Source: a virus. From it: 23,296 bases of DNA. The DNA lies in IMG/VR virus record IMGVR_UViG_3300034093_003668, positions 1-23,296 of that record; one strand, written 5' to 3'. The position numbers and the translations under genes are program-made. Below, piece after piece: positions 14,505-20,651 of the stretch. Numbering within the stretch: position 1 is the first letter of the stretch; each line of letters begins with the position of its first letter. Below the pieces are notes generated by a model, which saw only the letters and a list, made by a program, of their open reading frames with translations, was not told the DNA's origin and made no database searches.

Positions 14505-14958
14505 ATATGTCTTTTAACATTTCACAAGCTTCTTCTTCTGTTTGTGGATTTCTTTTAATAACACTTAGTGTTGCACTTAATATTGAACACGCTGATTTGA
14601 GACCAGCTCTATCATCTAAGAATATATTATAAAATAATTTACCACTACCACCATGTAATTCAATTATATTTTCATTTATTGTATCAAATGGTATATTGTT
14701 TGAATTTAAATATTCACCCATTTCATCATATCTGCTGACTGGTGAGCAACTATATACTATAAATTTAGCACCATATTTTTTAGATTCTCTCAATAAATCA
14801 ATAACAAAATCAAACTCATATCCAAGGTTATGGTAATCAAATACTGTATTATCATAATCATATGCTATGATTAATGATTTATGGTTAACCCATTCTTTAA
14901 CTAATCTTTTAATTGCTGATATGTCAGCAACATATGGGTCTTTATTTTTATTTCGCAT
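14482..14958 (-). CDS. HAD-like hydrolase, 158 aa
   Basis: Motif I YDYDNTVFDY with D34 and D36, a motif II serine in FIVYSCSP near residue 70, and a motif IV acidic pair in FLDDRAGL (115-116). The small size and absence of a large cap suggest action on a macromolecule or a small phosphate ester. Substrate unknown. It overlaps the genes on both sides (11 and 23 nt), so it is co-translated with the calcineurin-like enzyme and the ECF sigma factor. Confidence 0.8.
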   Translation of the reverse strand: MRNKNKDPYVADISAIKRLVKEWVNHKSLIIAYDYDNTVFDYHNLGYEFDFVIDLLRESKKYGAKFIVYSCSPVSRYDEMGEYLNSNNIPFDTINENIIELHGGSGKLFYNIFLDDRAGLKSACSILSATLSVIKRNPQTEEEACEMLKDIYGSRITC

Positions 14959-15559
14959 TTTTGATTCTATCTAAATTTTGTATAGTAATAATTTCTTTCA
15001 CTTCTTGATATGAGATTGGTCTAAAACCATTTGAATCAACACCAATGTCCATTTGATTTGGTGACAATCTTTTGTCACCATCTAACATACCATGAACATG
15101 ACCAAATAATTGCCATGAACCTCTATGTGATTTATTCCAAGATAACATTGGGTAGTGACATAATATGATATCTTGAAAACCATCTGACACTTCTTCATCT
15201 AATACCCTGATTTCTAATAAATCATAAATACCAGCATCAAAGTATTCTTTAGCTTCCTTACTACCAAGCACAGCTTTTTCGTGATTACCTTTAATTAATA
15301 TTTTATAACCATTCAATCGATTTAATATCATAATAGCATTATTTGAACTACCAAGTGAAAAATCACCATCACAAATAATCAAATCATCTTCAGCTACCAC
15401 CATGTTCCAATTATCAATCAAAGTTTGATTCATCTCTTCAACATCTTCAAATGGTCTTTTACAATATTTGATTATGTTGCTATGATTAAAATGTGTATCA
15501 GATGTAAACCAAATCTTATTAAATGGTATACTTTTTAAATCAAAATGTGTTCGATTCAT
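14948..15559 (-). CDS. Calcineurin-like metallophosphoesterase, 203 aa
   Basis: Metal-binding motifs in the standard order: FTSDTHFNH (D21, H23), CDGDFSLG (D66), IKGNHE (90-94), LCHYPM and FGHVHG. This single-domain small phosphoesterase is common in phages and bacteria; substrates include nucleotide and sugar phosphates and RNA ends. I start at the ATG at 15559 (MNRTHFDL), 2 nt after the stop of the upstream gene; the frame extends 10 codons further but would overlap it. Confidence 0.85.
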   Translation of the reverse strand: MNRTHFDLKSIPFNKIWFTSDTHFNHSNIIKYCKRPFEDVEEMNQTLIDNWNMVVAEDDLIICDGDFSLGSSNNAIMILNRLNGYKILIKGNHEKAVLGSKEAKEYFDAGIYDLLEIRVLDEEVSDGFQDIILCHYPMLSWNKSHRGSWQLFGHVHGMLDGDKRLSPNQMDIGVDSNGFRPISYQEVKEIITIQNLDRIKNAK

Positions 15560-15561
15560 AT

Positions 15562-15756
15562 TTAAACTTTTTTTACGTAATATACCCAACCATTCTCAGA
15601 ATTATTCTCAAATAAATCAGCAACACTTTGTGCTTTTTCTTCAGTATCAAATTCTAATATCTCATTATGACTATTCACTAAGAATATGTGTTGCGGTTTT
15701 CCACCTTTTTTTGTTAAAACTTTAACAATAATGTAAGCATCTTTAAATTCACTCAT
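15562..15756 (-). CDS. Hypothetical protein, 64 aa
   Basis: Small protein with a predicted beta-alpha-beta arrangement (YIIVKVLTKKGG, HIFLVNSHNEI, GWVYYVKKV). It overlaps the upstream gene by 4 nt (ATGA) and is followed closely by the phosphoesterase start. No family recognised. Confidence 0.6.
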   Translation of the reverse strand: MSEFKDAYIIVKVLTKKGGKPQHIFLVNSHNEILEFDTEEKAQSVADLFENNSENGWVYYVKKV

Positions 15757-16133
15757 ACTAATTTCACTTTTGGTTCAAATTTAACCCAATTTCTATCATA
15801 CCATTTAGATTTATAGTGACCAGGTTCAAATTTAGTTGTGTATAATATAATATCTAATGCTGTTGGTAATTCATCAAATAATATTTGCATATCAACTATT
15901 TGAGATTCCGTTAGTATAATATTTTCATCATTTAATGGGTCGAAGTTCTCTGGTTTACCATTTAATATAGTATTCATATCTTCAAATAAATCATCACCAC
16001 CGAATGGTGAATCACCATGTTCTTCATTATCATTACCCCTAGATAATATCTGATTATCTGTAGTCATTGACCATTTTAAATGCTTTATAAGCTTAATGTG
16101 GTCTTCTTTTAATTCAAATTTTATTAATGCCAT
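15753..16133 (-). CDS. Hypothetical protein, 126 aa
   Basis: Unrecognised acidic protein. The N-terminal third (FELKEDHIKLIKHLKW) is helical and the middle is rich in asparagine, aspartate and glycine. The ATG lies 4 nt after a TATATTTG box at 16138-16145, matching the leaderless pattern of other genes here. It heads the run toward the phosphoesterase and ECF sigma genes. Confidence 0.6.
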   Translation of the reverse strand: MALIKFELKEDHIKLIKHLKWSMTTDNQILSRGNDNEEHGDSPFGGDDLFEDMNTILNGKPENFDPLNDENIILTESQIVDMQILFDELPTALDIILYTTKFEPGHYKSKWYDRNWVKFEPKVKLV

Positions 16134-16137
16134 ACTG

Positions 16138-16145
16138 CAAATATA
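16138..16145 (-). promoter_or_regulatory. -7 box TATATTTG, 4 nt before a start codon
   Basis: TATATTTG on the minus strand, with GTG rather than TTG at the expected upstream distance. It directly abuts the stop of the gene at 16146. Probably a weaker promoter of the same class. Confidence 0.5.
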
Positions 16146-16349
16146 TTATTTATATTTTATAAAAGCACACTTTTCTTGAAAAATATTACAAAAATCTAAT
16201 TTTTTCATAGAAAAGTAACTATCACCCACTTTAAAGAAAACAGTTTCACCAAAGAATGATAATTTTTCTGGGTCCCATTTTTCCACAACAGCTAGTGGCA
16301 TATTTTGTTGACCCTCGTTTGCAACTGCAACTAAAACAGATTTACTCAT
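16146..16349 (-). CDS. Hypothetical protein, 67 aa
   Basis: Small protein (MSKSVLVAVANEGQQNMPLA...) with an aromatic-rich C-terminus (SYFSMKKLDFCNIFQEKCAF). No motif. It shares a base with the stop of the upstream 49-aa gene (TAATG), so it is the last gene of the operon that begins at 17662. Confidence 0.55.
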   Translation of the reverse strand: MSKSVLVAVANEGQQNMPLAVVEKWDPEKLSFFGETVFFKVGDSYFSMKKLDFCNIFQEKCAFIKYK

Positions 16350-16498
16350 TATTGATTATTTTCTTCGTTTGTTAGTTCATCAAGTTGTTGATGAAGTTTT
16401 TTAACGTATAATTCTAATTGAGGTGTTGTCTGTGCTAACCCCTCATAGAACTTTATAAGATTTTTAATATCTTCAATTAATCTTTCGTTACTATCCAT
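16349..16498 (-). CDS. Small coiled-coil protein, 49 aa
   Basis: MDSNERLIEDIKNLIKFYEG followed by a second helix (LELYVKKLHQQLDELTNEE), giving a short helical hairpin or coiled coil. It shares one base with the preceding and with the following gene (TAATG on both sides), which is strong evidence of a real, co-translated gene. Function unknown. Confidence 0.6.
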   Translation of the reverse strand: MDSNERLIEDIKNLIKFYEGLAQTTPQLELYVKKLHQQLDELTNEENNQ

Positions 16499-16926
16499 TA
16501 CACAATAGAGTCAGTATTTGTTAGTAAGTCTTTAACCATTTGAGATAATACTTTACCATCATATTGACCAGCATAGTTTTCACTAAAATGAGCCATAATT
16601 TTACCCATATCTTTAGGTGAATTATACCCCTTTAATTGTCTAAGTAATGAAAATTGAAAGTACATATCATCCAAAGTCATTTGTTTTGGCATATACTTTT
16701 CAAGTACAGCAACTTCTAATTGGTCACCACCTGTTTCAATAATACCATCAATTGATTTTTTAACTAATTTAACAATATCCGCATCTGATAACTCAATCTT
16801 ACCATTTGAAGATTGCTCACCCCTTTGGATTTCACCTTTTAATACTCTTAAGACTTTTAATGTAATTGTGTCTTTCGCTTTCATTGCAGTAACTAAATCT
16901 ACACTGATTTGTGATTGTAATCCCAT
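16498..16926 (-). CDS. YqeY-like protein (GatB/YqeY domain)
   Basis: A 142-aa helical protein matching stand-alone YqeY proteins: an N-terminal KDTITLKVLRVLKGEIQRGE segment, DADIVKLVKKSIDG in the middle, then EVAVLEKYMPKQMTLDDM and DMGKIMAHFSENYAGQYDGK near the C-terminus. The domain occurs in the tail of GatB, where it contacts tRNA in amidotransferase reactions; the role of free YqeY is unclear. A tRNA-related role fits this phage's tRNA cluster but is inference. Confidence 0.85.
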   Translation of the reverse strand: MGLQSQISVDLVTAMKAKDTITLKVLRVLKGEIQRGEQSSNGKIELSDADIVKLVKKSIDGIIETGGDQLEVAVLEKYMPKQMTLDDMYFQFSLLRQLKGYNSPKDMGKIMAHFSENYAGQYDGKVLSQMVKDLLTNTDSIV

Positions 16927-16930
16927 ATAA

Positions 16931-17233
16931 CTATTTTTTAATTTTTAAATAGTATTGATACCCATTATCATTATCAATACCGTAAAACATCCATTTAAGT
17001 AACCCTTGTTTAACTTTTTCAGTTATCTCACCCCTTTTTACTAAATCACCAAAAGCTTTGTGCCTTTCAAACCTATTGTCAGTTGTTGATTTTCTTTCAT
17101 CAATTTTCTTTTCAATAGGTTTAATTTCAACTTCAATTTTTTTAGTTGTTTGTTTAACAACAGGTCTAAGTTTTGGTTGCTCTTCAATAGGTTGAATAAG
17201 CTCAGCTTGAACTTTAACTCGTTTTTTTGCCAT
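16931..17233 (-). CDS. Hypothetical basic protein, 100 aa
   Basis: The N-terminal half is a lysine/valine/proline-rich tail (VVKQTTKKIEVEIKPIEKKI), probably disordered. The C-terminal 40 residues (FGDLVKRGEITEKVKQGLLK, then WMFYG) could be a small helical domain. It overlaps the upstream gene by one base (TAATG). Nucleic-acid or protein binding is possible; no family recognised. Confidence 0.55.
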   Translation of the reverse strand: MAKKRVKVQAELIQPIEEQPKLRPVVKQTTKKIEVEIKPIEKKIDERKSTTDNRFERHKAFGDLVKRGEITEKVKQGLLKWMFYGIDNDNGYQYYLKIKK

Positions 17234-17424
17234 TATCTAACTAGTTCATTCAACCTAGTTTCTAAAATAAACAATCTTTTATCAATATCTGCAATTGACA
17301 TTTCAGTCTCTTTTGACATGTTTATTCCAGCGTTTTCAGCTTTTAATTTAGATTTTTCTCTGTTCAATCTGTCTCCTTCTGAAACGATTGCCTCATACAT
17401 CACTGCTTTCTCCTGATTTGTCAT
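17233..17424 (-). CDS. Small coiled-coil protein, 63 aa
   Basis: Heptad-like charged helices (LNREKSKLKAEN, ADIDKRLFILETRLNELVR). It overlaps the upstream gene by 32 nt and the downstream gene by one base. It is probably an oligomerising or scaffold peptide; function unknown. Confidence 0.55.
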   Translation of the reverse strand: MTNQEKAVMYEAIVSEGDRLNREKSKLKAENAGINMSKETEMSIADIDKRLFILETRLNELVR

Positions 17425-17662
17425 ACTTTTCTTTTAATAATTTACCAATGACATTATCTAATATCACCGATTTATCCCAAAAACCTAATTTATGGGCTTC
17501 ACCAATTAATTTAATTAAACCATCTGTTAATAAATCAACATCTAAATTTAACATTTCCACCTCAATTACTTTATCAGTTGGTGCTTCTTGGTTTGGTTTA
17601 CCAATTCTTATTTCATTACCATCCCTATCTGAATCGTAATCTAAAAATATTATGTTTTTCAT
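17393..17662 (-). CDS. Hypothetical protein, 89 aa, probably leaderless
   Basis: MKNIIFLDYDSDRDGNEIRI opens with a beta strand and an acidic loop; the rest is helical (LTDGLIKLIGEAHKLGF). The frame can be extended 12 codons to 17698, but that would include the promoter, so I use the ATG at 17662, 5 nt after the TATATTTG box. It is first in the operon that contains the YqeY-like gene. Confidence 0.65.
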   Translation of the reverse strand: MKNIIFLDYDSDRDGNEIRIGKPNQEAPTDKVIEVEMLNLDVDLLTDGLIKLIGEAHKLGFWDKSVILDNVIGKLLKEKYDKSGESSDV

Positions 17663-17667
17663 AATTA

Positions 17668-17698
17668 CAAATATACAATTAAAAAAACAAAAAATCAA
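17668..17698 (-). promoter_or_regulatory. Bacteroidota-type promoter of the YqeY operon
   Basis: Minus strand TTG (17696-17698), 20 nt, TATATTTG (17675-17668), 5 nt before the ATG at 17662. The -33 element lies within the stem of the terminator at 17693-17712. Confidence 0.75.
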
Positions 17699-17712
17699 CC
17701 CTTCAGTTGATT
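17693..17712 (-). terminator. Rho-independent terminator overlapping a promoter
   Basis: Minus strand AATCAAC-TGAAGG-GTTGATT is followed by TTTTGTTTTTTT. It would stop leftward transcripts arriving from the tRNA side and so isolate the YqeY operon. Confidence 0.75.
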
Positions 17713-17752
17713 AATATTTTATTATAAATATCGTATTTAATATTTGTCTTAT

Positions 17753-17762
17753 ATATTTATTT
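17753..17762 (+). promoter_or_regulatory. Candidate second-class promoter motif ATATTTATTT
   Basis: Plus-strand ATATTTATTT lies 14 nt before the ATG of the basic 48-aa protein. The intergenic space has no correct TAnnTTTG box on this strand. The sequence is simple and may be chance. Confidence 0.3.
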
Positions 17763-17776
17763 GTAAAATTATAGTT

Positions 17777-17923
17777 ATGGCAAAAGCAACTAAATCTAGT
17801 AACGCATCATCTTCATTAAGAAAGGTTACTAAAAAGAGACCAGGTATTCATTCTAAGAAAAAAAGTTCTAAAAGTAAAAACTCAAAGAACTATAAGAAAG
17901 AATACGCATCTCAAGGTAGATAA
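17777..17923 (+). CDS. Very basic small protein, 48 aa
   Basis: About one third of the 48 residues are lysine or arginine, with the rest mostly serine (KKRPGIHSKKKSSKSKNSKN), and it ends in YKKEYASQGR. I recall similar serine/lysine tails in small proteins of other large phages; binding to DNA or RNA is the obvious inference. It is one of only two plus-strand genes and ends exactly where the opposite-strand gene at 17924 ends. An ATATTTATTT motif lies 14 nt upstream (17753-17762), as for the lysozyme, so expression may be late. Confidence 0.7.
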   Translation: MAKATKSSNASSSLRKVTKKRPGIHSKKKSSKSKNSKNYKKEYASQGR

Positions 17924-18172
17924 TTAACTACCTCGATATCTCTCAATGTTTACCCACTTGTATTCCTTTGGACCATCTGGGGTAGATATTCTTTGACATA
18001 CTTCAGCCCTTATTACATTAAACATTGGGTAATCAACTAAGAATAATTCAAAACATTCTCTAGGTATAATTCTATTTGAATGATAGTCTACTAAACCATC
18101 ATCACCAACAATAAATTGATGTGACTGTGCACGATGTTGGGTGTGTAAAAATAATACTGTTAGATTTTCCAT
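17924..18172 (-). CDS. Hypothetical protein, 82 aa
   Basis: Unrecognised protein with aromatic- and histidine-rich segments (VLFLHTQHRAQSHQF, FELFLVDYPMFNVIR). It lies directly downstream of the tRNA cluster on the same strand, so it may be read from the same transcript. Its stop codon touches the stop of the convergent gene at 17923. Confidence 0.6.
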   Translation of the reverse strand: MENLTVLFLHTQHRAQSHQFIVGDDGLVDYHSNRIIPRECFELFLVDYPMFNVIRAEVCQRISTPDGPKEYKWVNIERYRGS

Positions 18173-18185
18173 TATAATGTTTGGT

Positions 18186-18276
18186 TGGTGAATGTGGTGG
18201 GAATCGAACCCACGGTGGAGAATTAACTCACCAGATTAAGAGTCTGGACCGTTCGCCTAGCTACGGATACACATTC
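18186..18276 (-). tRNA. Type II tRNA with anticodon CTT (Lys codon AAG)
   Basis: A 7-bp acceptor stem GAATGTG/CACATTC, discriminator A and encoded CCA. The anticodon stem CCAGA/TCTGG has loop CTCTTAA. The D stem is only 3 bp (CCG/CGG), and a 17-nt variable region can form an arm (GAG..CTC), as in Leu, Ser and Tyr tRNAs. Lys tRNAs normally have short variable loops, so the body and anticodon disagree. It is the last tRNA of the leftward cluster. Confidence 0.85.
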
Positions 18277-18283
18277 AATTTAG

Positions 18284-18356
18284 TGCGCCTGGAGGGCCTT
18301 GAACCCTCTACCTTCCCGTTAAAAGCGGGAAGCCCGTCCACATGAGCTTCAGGCGC
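18284..18356 (-). tRNA. tRNA-Lys(TTT), first copy
   Basis: Acceptor GCGCCTG/CAGGCGC, anticodon stem TCCCG/CGGGA with loop CTTTTAA, T arm GAGGG-TTCAAGG-CCCTC, discriminator A, no encoded CCA. The T-arm and acceptor are perfect. Confidence 0.93.
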
Positions 18357-18391
18357 ATAACATAGCCATTTATTGTGTCTATGTGTCTGTG

Positions 18392-18464
18392 TGCGCCCGA
18401 CAGGGTTTGAACCTGTGACTCGTAAATTAAAAGTTTACTACTCTACCAACTGAGTTACGAGCGC
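18392..18464 (-). tRNA. tRNA-Lys(TTT), second copy
   Basis: Acceptor GCGCTCG/CGGGCGC (one G-U), anticodon stem GTAAA/TTTAC with loop CTTTTAA, T arm ACAGG-TTCAAAC-CCTGT, discriminator A, no encoded CCA. It has the same anticodon as the neighbour but a different body, so it is not a recent duplicate. Confidence 0.93.
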
Positions 18465-18507
18465 ATATTTCTTCTTATGACACTCGTAACTTTTACAGCC
18501 GAGTGCC

Positions 18508-18552
18508 CTAACGTTTCTTCTTCTTTTTTGAAATGATTGTTAAGTTTTTCAT
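18508..18552 (-). CDS. Possible 14-aa peptide, MKNLTIISKKKKKR
   Basis: A minimal frame that starts 11 nt after the stop of the 61-aa gene with an A/T-rich start context and ends in a run of lysines. It is followed by a 6-bp stem (CGAGTG/CACTCG, 18481-18505). It may be a small peptide or simply chance; there is no other support. Confidence 0.25.
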   Translation of the reverse strand: MKNLTIISKKKKKR

Positions 18553-18563
18553 AATTTTTAATT

Positions 18564-18749
18564 TTATTGTTTTATATTATCTTTTTCAATAGCAATGAGT
18601 TCATTTTCTATACCCATACCATATTTAGTTGAAGCAATGCAAAATACTATAGTTGCTTCAGTAACAGCTTCAATTATTTCCTCAATTGAGGCATCTTTTG
18701 AAACATTTGTTTCCATACCCAATAATGGTATTTTTATTGTTGAACTCAT
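18564..18749 (-). CDS. Hypothetical protein, 61 aa, inside the tRNA cluster
   Basis: Protein with acidic helices (SIEEIIEAVTEATIVFCIAS). No family recognised. The ATG has the A/T-rich leader usual here (AAAATAATAAATT). It lies between the Lys tRNAs and the 150-nt tRNA-like RNA and is read in the same direction, so it is likely to be part of the polycistronic tRNA transcript. Confidence 0.55.
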   Translation of the reverse strand: MSSTIKIPLLGMETNVSKDASIEEIIEAVTEATIVFCIASTKYGMGIENELIAIEKDNIKQ

Positions 18750-18764
18750 AATTTATTATTTTAG

Positions 18765-18914
18765 TGGGGCTGGGGGGAATCGAACCTAGGTTACCCTATC
18801 TACTTCGCTTCAATGATTTGTTTGTCGACCAACGCCTCATATTCACTTTTTGACCTTAGCTGCTATAGCACCGTCATCCAGGACGGGTCGGTTCACCTCA
18901 CCGCAAGCAACCCC
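18765..18914 (-). ncRNA. Unusual 150-nt tRNA-like RNA
   Basis: GGGGTTG at the 5' end pairs with CAGCCCC at the 3' end (7 bp, one G-U), and GGTTCGATTCC near the 3' end looks like a T arm, although only two of five T-stem pairs hold. Inside are a D-like hairpin (CGGT/ACCG), a 5-bp hairpin CCGTC-CTGGAT-GACGG with a 6-nt loop, and a palindrome TGCTATAGCA in the variable-arm position. About 75 nt extra then precede the T arm. It could be a decayed or interrupted tRNA, or a compact tmRNA-like molecule. The latter is suggested by the phage smpB, but I see no tag reading frame. Confidence 0.35.
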
Positions 18915-18919
18915 ATGTG

Positions 18920-18991
18920 AGCAGACGGCCAGAATCGAACTGGCATCCTCGATTTGGTAAACCGATGCACTAACCGTTGTGCTACGCCCGC
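18920..18991 (-). tRNA. tRNA-Gly-like, anticodon reads ACC
   Basis: Acceptor GCGGGCG/CGTCTGC with two G-U pairs, discriminator T, D arm GCAC/GTGC, anticodon stem TCGGT/ATCGA with loop TTACCAA, T arm GCCAG-TTCGATT-CTGGC. The acceptor start and T73 fit glycine. An A at position 34 is very unusual for bacterial Gly tRNAs, so the decoding assignment is uncertain. Confidence 0.75.
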
Positions 18992-19038
18992 ATTCTATTT
19001 TTTACCTCTATCATAAGAGCTTAAAATATAACAGCCCG

Positions 19039-19115
19039 TGGAGCGGGTGGTGGGGCTCAAACCCACAACCCCCAGCTTGGAAGGCTAGTGCTCTAATCAA
19101 TTGAGCTACACCCGC
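19039..19115 (-). tRNA. tRNA-Gly(TCC)
   Basis: Acceptor GCGGGTG/CACCCGC, discriminator T, encoded CCA, anticodon loop CTTCCAA, D arm GCTC/GAGC. Canonical glycine features throughout. Confidence 0.93.
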
Positions 19116-19344
19116 AATTTGTGCCTCTCTCTGCACCCGTCATACCCCCTTTGTATTCTGTTAATCTCCTAAAGCCTCAGCCCTTATAAGGATTTTCCTA
19201 ACGGTAAAGCGGTATCAAAAACCAGTATTCATTTAATAACGTCAGTAGGACTTAACTGGAACCTCTCATTTATATCCAATCATCAACGGGTAATTAACCC
19301 ATAAGGCGTAATCCATACATTGCTGCACGTCTATCCTACTTATT
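19116..19344. other. Spacer of 229 nt inside the tRNA cluster
   Basis: No tRNA, gene or promoter could be supported. The stretch contains palindromes (CCTTATAAGG near 19180-19190 and GGGTTAATTACCC near 19288-19300) and some short inverted pairs. The sequence is less AT-rich than intergenic DNA elsewhere. It may be the remains of lost tRNAs or structured spacer RNA. Confidence 0.4.
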
Positions 19345-19424
19345 GGCCGATGGAGGGACTCGAACCCCCGATGTTTGTGTTCTTCCTTACAAGGGAAGTG
19401 CTGTCGCCACTGAGCCACATCGGC
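19345..19424 (-). tRNA. tRNA-Thr(TGT)
   Basis: Acceptor GCCGATG/CATCGGC, anticodon stem CTTCC/GGAAG with loop CTTGTAA, T arm GGGGG-TTCGAGT-CCCTC. The variable loop is long (about 12 nt) and the discriminator is C, both slightly unusual. No encoded CCA. Confidence 0.88.
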
Positions 19425-19492
19425 AAAATGATTTTTATTTCCCCCTTGAAAAGCCAAGTACAAGTCAAAAATCTAAAATTTACCCTAGCGAG

Positions 19493-19573
19493 TCGGAGCG
19501 GAGGGATTCGAACCCCCATGCCGTTAGGACTTGATTTACAGTCAAGCGAGCCAGCCAATTGCTCAACACTCCG
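19493..19573 (-). tRNA. tRNA-Tyr(GTA)
   Basis: Acceptor CGGAGTG/CGCTCCG, discriminator A, anticodon stem CTTGA/TCAAG with loop CTGTAAA, and a variable region of about 12 nt as expected for tyrosine. No encoded CCA. Confidence 0.9.
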
Positions 19574-19638
19574 AAATACAGGATGGTACACTGTTCCAAA
19601 TTAAAAGTTTGATAGTATATATTGCTGTAACCATCCTT

Positions 19639-19715
19639 TGGTTATCCGAGAGGGCTTCGAACCCCCAGATTCTCCCTTCAAAGGGGAGTGACTTTGCCAG
19701 TTTGTCTATCGGACA
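19639..19715 (-). tRNA. tRNA-Gln(TTG)
   Basis: Acceptor TGTCCGA/TCGGATA with the T1-A72 pair typical of glutamine, encoded CCA, anticodon stem CTCCC/GGGAG with loop CTTTGAA, T arm GGGGG-TTCGAAG-CCCTC. Confidence 0.92.
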
Positions 19716-19757
19716 ATAACTTCCCATAACTTATTTTTTAATGGCTTATGGGAACCA

Positions 19758-20402
19758 TTATTTTCTTCCTTTAACCCATCTTTCATTTAGATAGGTTTCA
19801 AGCTCTTCTTTCTTAATTTTCTTATTAATACTATCTTTAGTTATCCAACATGTACCGTACTGTGAATTATTTTCACCAATTCCAGCACCTTTTTTAGCTT
19901 CACTCATCTTTTGTTTAGTTTCATCTGAATGTTGTTTACCTTTGAAATTATTTTCATTGTTTTTAAGATATCTTTTAACACCATTAGATACTGATTTTCG
20001 GTATTCTTTTGTTTGTTTAGCTTTGGTTATACTTATTTTTCTTTTTTCACTGTCACTAAAATTTTTAGAACCAACTAATAAAAATTTTAGTCTATGTTCT
20101 TCATTAACAAAACCACCAGTCCCACCTAATTTTAAATTCATACAGTTTTTATCTATAATCATTTCTGGTGTGATTGCTTTTATTTCTGCTTCAATCAACA
20201 ATTCTCTTGTATCAAAGAATTCTAGTATTTCCTTCTTATGATTATCAACACCATACTTGCGTATACTATATCTTAATCGTTTCCCACTACCCATATAACC
20301 ATCTTCTAAGTTAATGGTGCTGTGCATACCTATGTAATATCTACCAGTTATTAAACAAGTAGTCTTGTATAAGTAATGTATTGTTTTCGGTTTCCTCGCC
20401 AT
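19758..20402 (-). CDS. GIY-YIG homing endonuclease with NUMOD3 motifs
   Basis: A 214-aa protein. The N-terminal GIY-YIG domain has HYLYKTT for GIY, RYYIGMHS for YIG (residues 21-28) and a catalytic glutamate in LLIEAE near residue 71. The C-terminal half contains two NUMOD3-like DNA-binding repeats, around residues 100-125 and again 155-172 (KQHSDETKQKMSEAKKG). Such T4 Seg-type enzymes cut DNA lacking them and spread by repair. It sits between tRNA-Gln and tRNA-Pro, a common position for free-standing homing nucleases, and is not inside an intron. Confidence 0.93.
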   Translation of the reverse strand: MARKPKTIHYLYKTTCLITGRYYIGMHSTINLEDGYMGSGKRLRYSIRKYGVDNHKKEILEFFDTRELLIEAEIKAITPEMIIDKNCMNLKLGGTGGFVNEEHRLKFLLVGSKNFSDSEKRKISITKAKQTKEYRKSVSNGVKRYLKNNENNFKGKQHSDETKQKMSEAKKGAGIGENNSQYGTCWITKDSINKKIKKEELETYLNERWVKGRK

Positions 20403-20413
20403 ATATTCTTTTA

Positions 20414-20423
20414 TTATAAATAT
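20414..20423 (-). promoter_or_regulatory. Candidate second-class promoter motif ATATTTATAA
   Basis: Minus-strand ATATTTATAA lies 11 nt before the start of the GIY-YIG gene. It matches the motif before the lysozyme gene exactly. Simple sequence, low weight. Confidence 0.3.
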
Positions 20424-20449
20424 AAGGTAAGGTACAAAAAAGTCAAGGG

Positions 20450-20523
20450 TCGAATAGGCTGGATTCGAACCAGCGTGCTCGGCATTCCAAATGCCGCTAG
20501 ATAAACCGCTCCTATACTACTCG
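20450..20523 (-). tRNA. tRNA-Pro(TGG), first copy
   Basis: Acceptor CGAGTAG/CTATTCG with C1-G72 and discriminator A as expected for proline, anticodon stem CGGCA/TGCCG with loop TTTGGAA, perfect T arm (GCTGG-TTCGAAT-CCAGC). No encoded CCA. Confidence 0.9.
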
Positions 20524-20575
20524 TTAAATTACGTTCCTATCTCTACAGCAGTTTACGTACAACTATAACTGTTCG

Positions 20576-20651
20576 TAGGGATACAGAGACTCGAACTCTG
20601 ATGATGCCTACGTCCCAAACGTAGTGACTTAGCCAATTAGTCCACATCCCT
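20576..20651 (-). tRNA. tRNA-Pro(TGG), second copy
   Basis: Acceptor AGGGATG/TATCCCT, anticodon stem CTACG/CGTAG with loop TTTGGGA (G37, the usual proline form), T arm CAGAG-TTCGAGT-CTCTG. No encoded CCA. It has the same anticodon as the neighbour with a different acceptor. Confidence 0.88.

Noticed and set aside
18765-18914. A standard tmRNA gene
   Set aside because: Too short, no tag reading frame ending in an ALAA-like peptide, and no tmRNA-type 5' sequence directly after the acceptor stem.
19266-19719. Several open frames on both strands across tRNA-Thr, tRNA-Tyr and tRNA-Gln
   Set aside because: They run through well-formed tRNA genes and have no start context.
20616-20623. TACGTTTG match to the -7 box on the minus strand
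   Set aside because: It lies within the anticodon arm of tRNA-Pro and has no role as a promoter.
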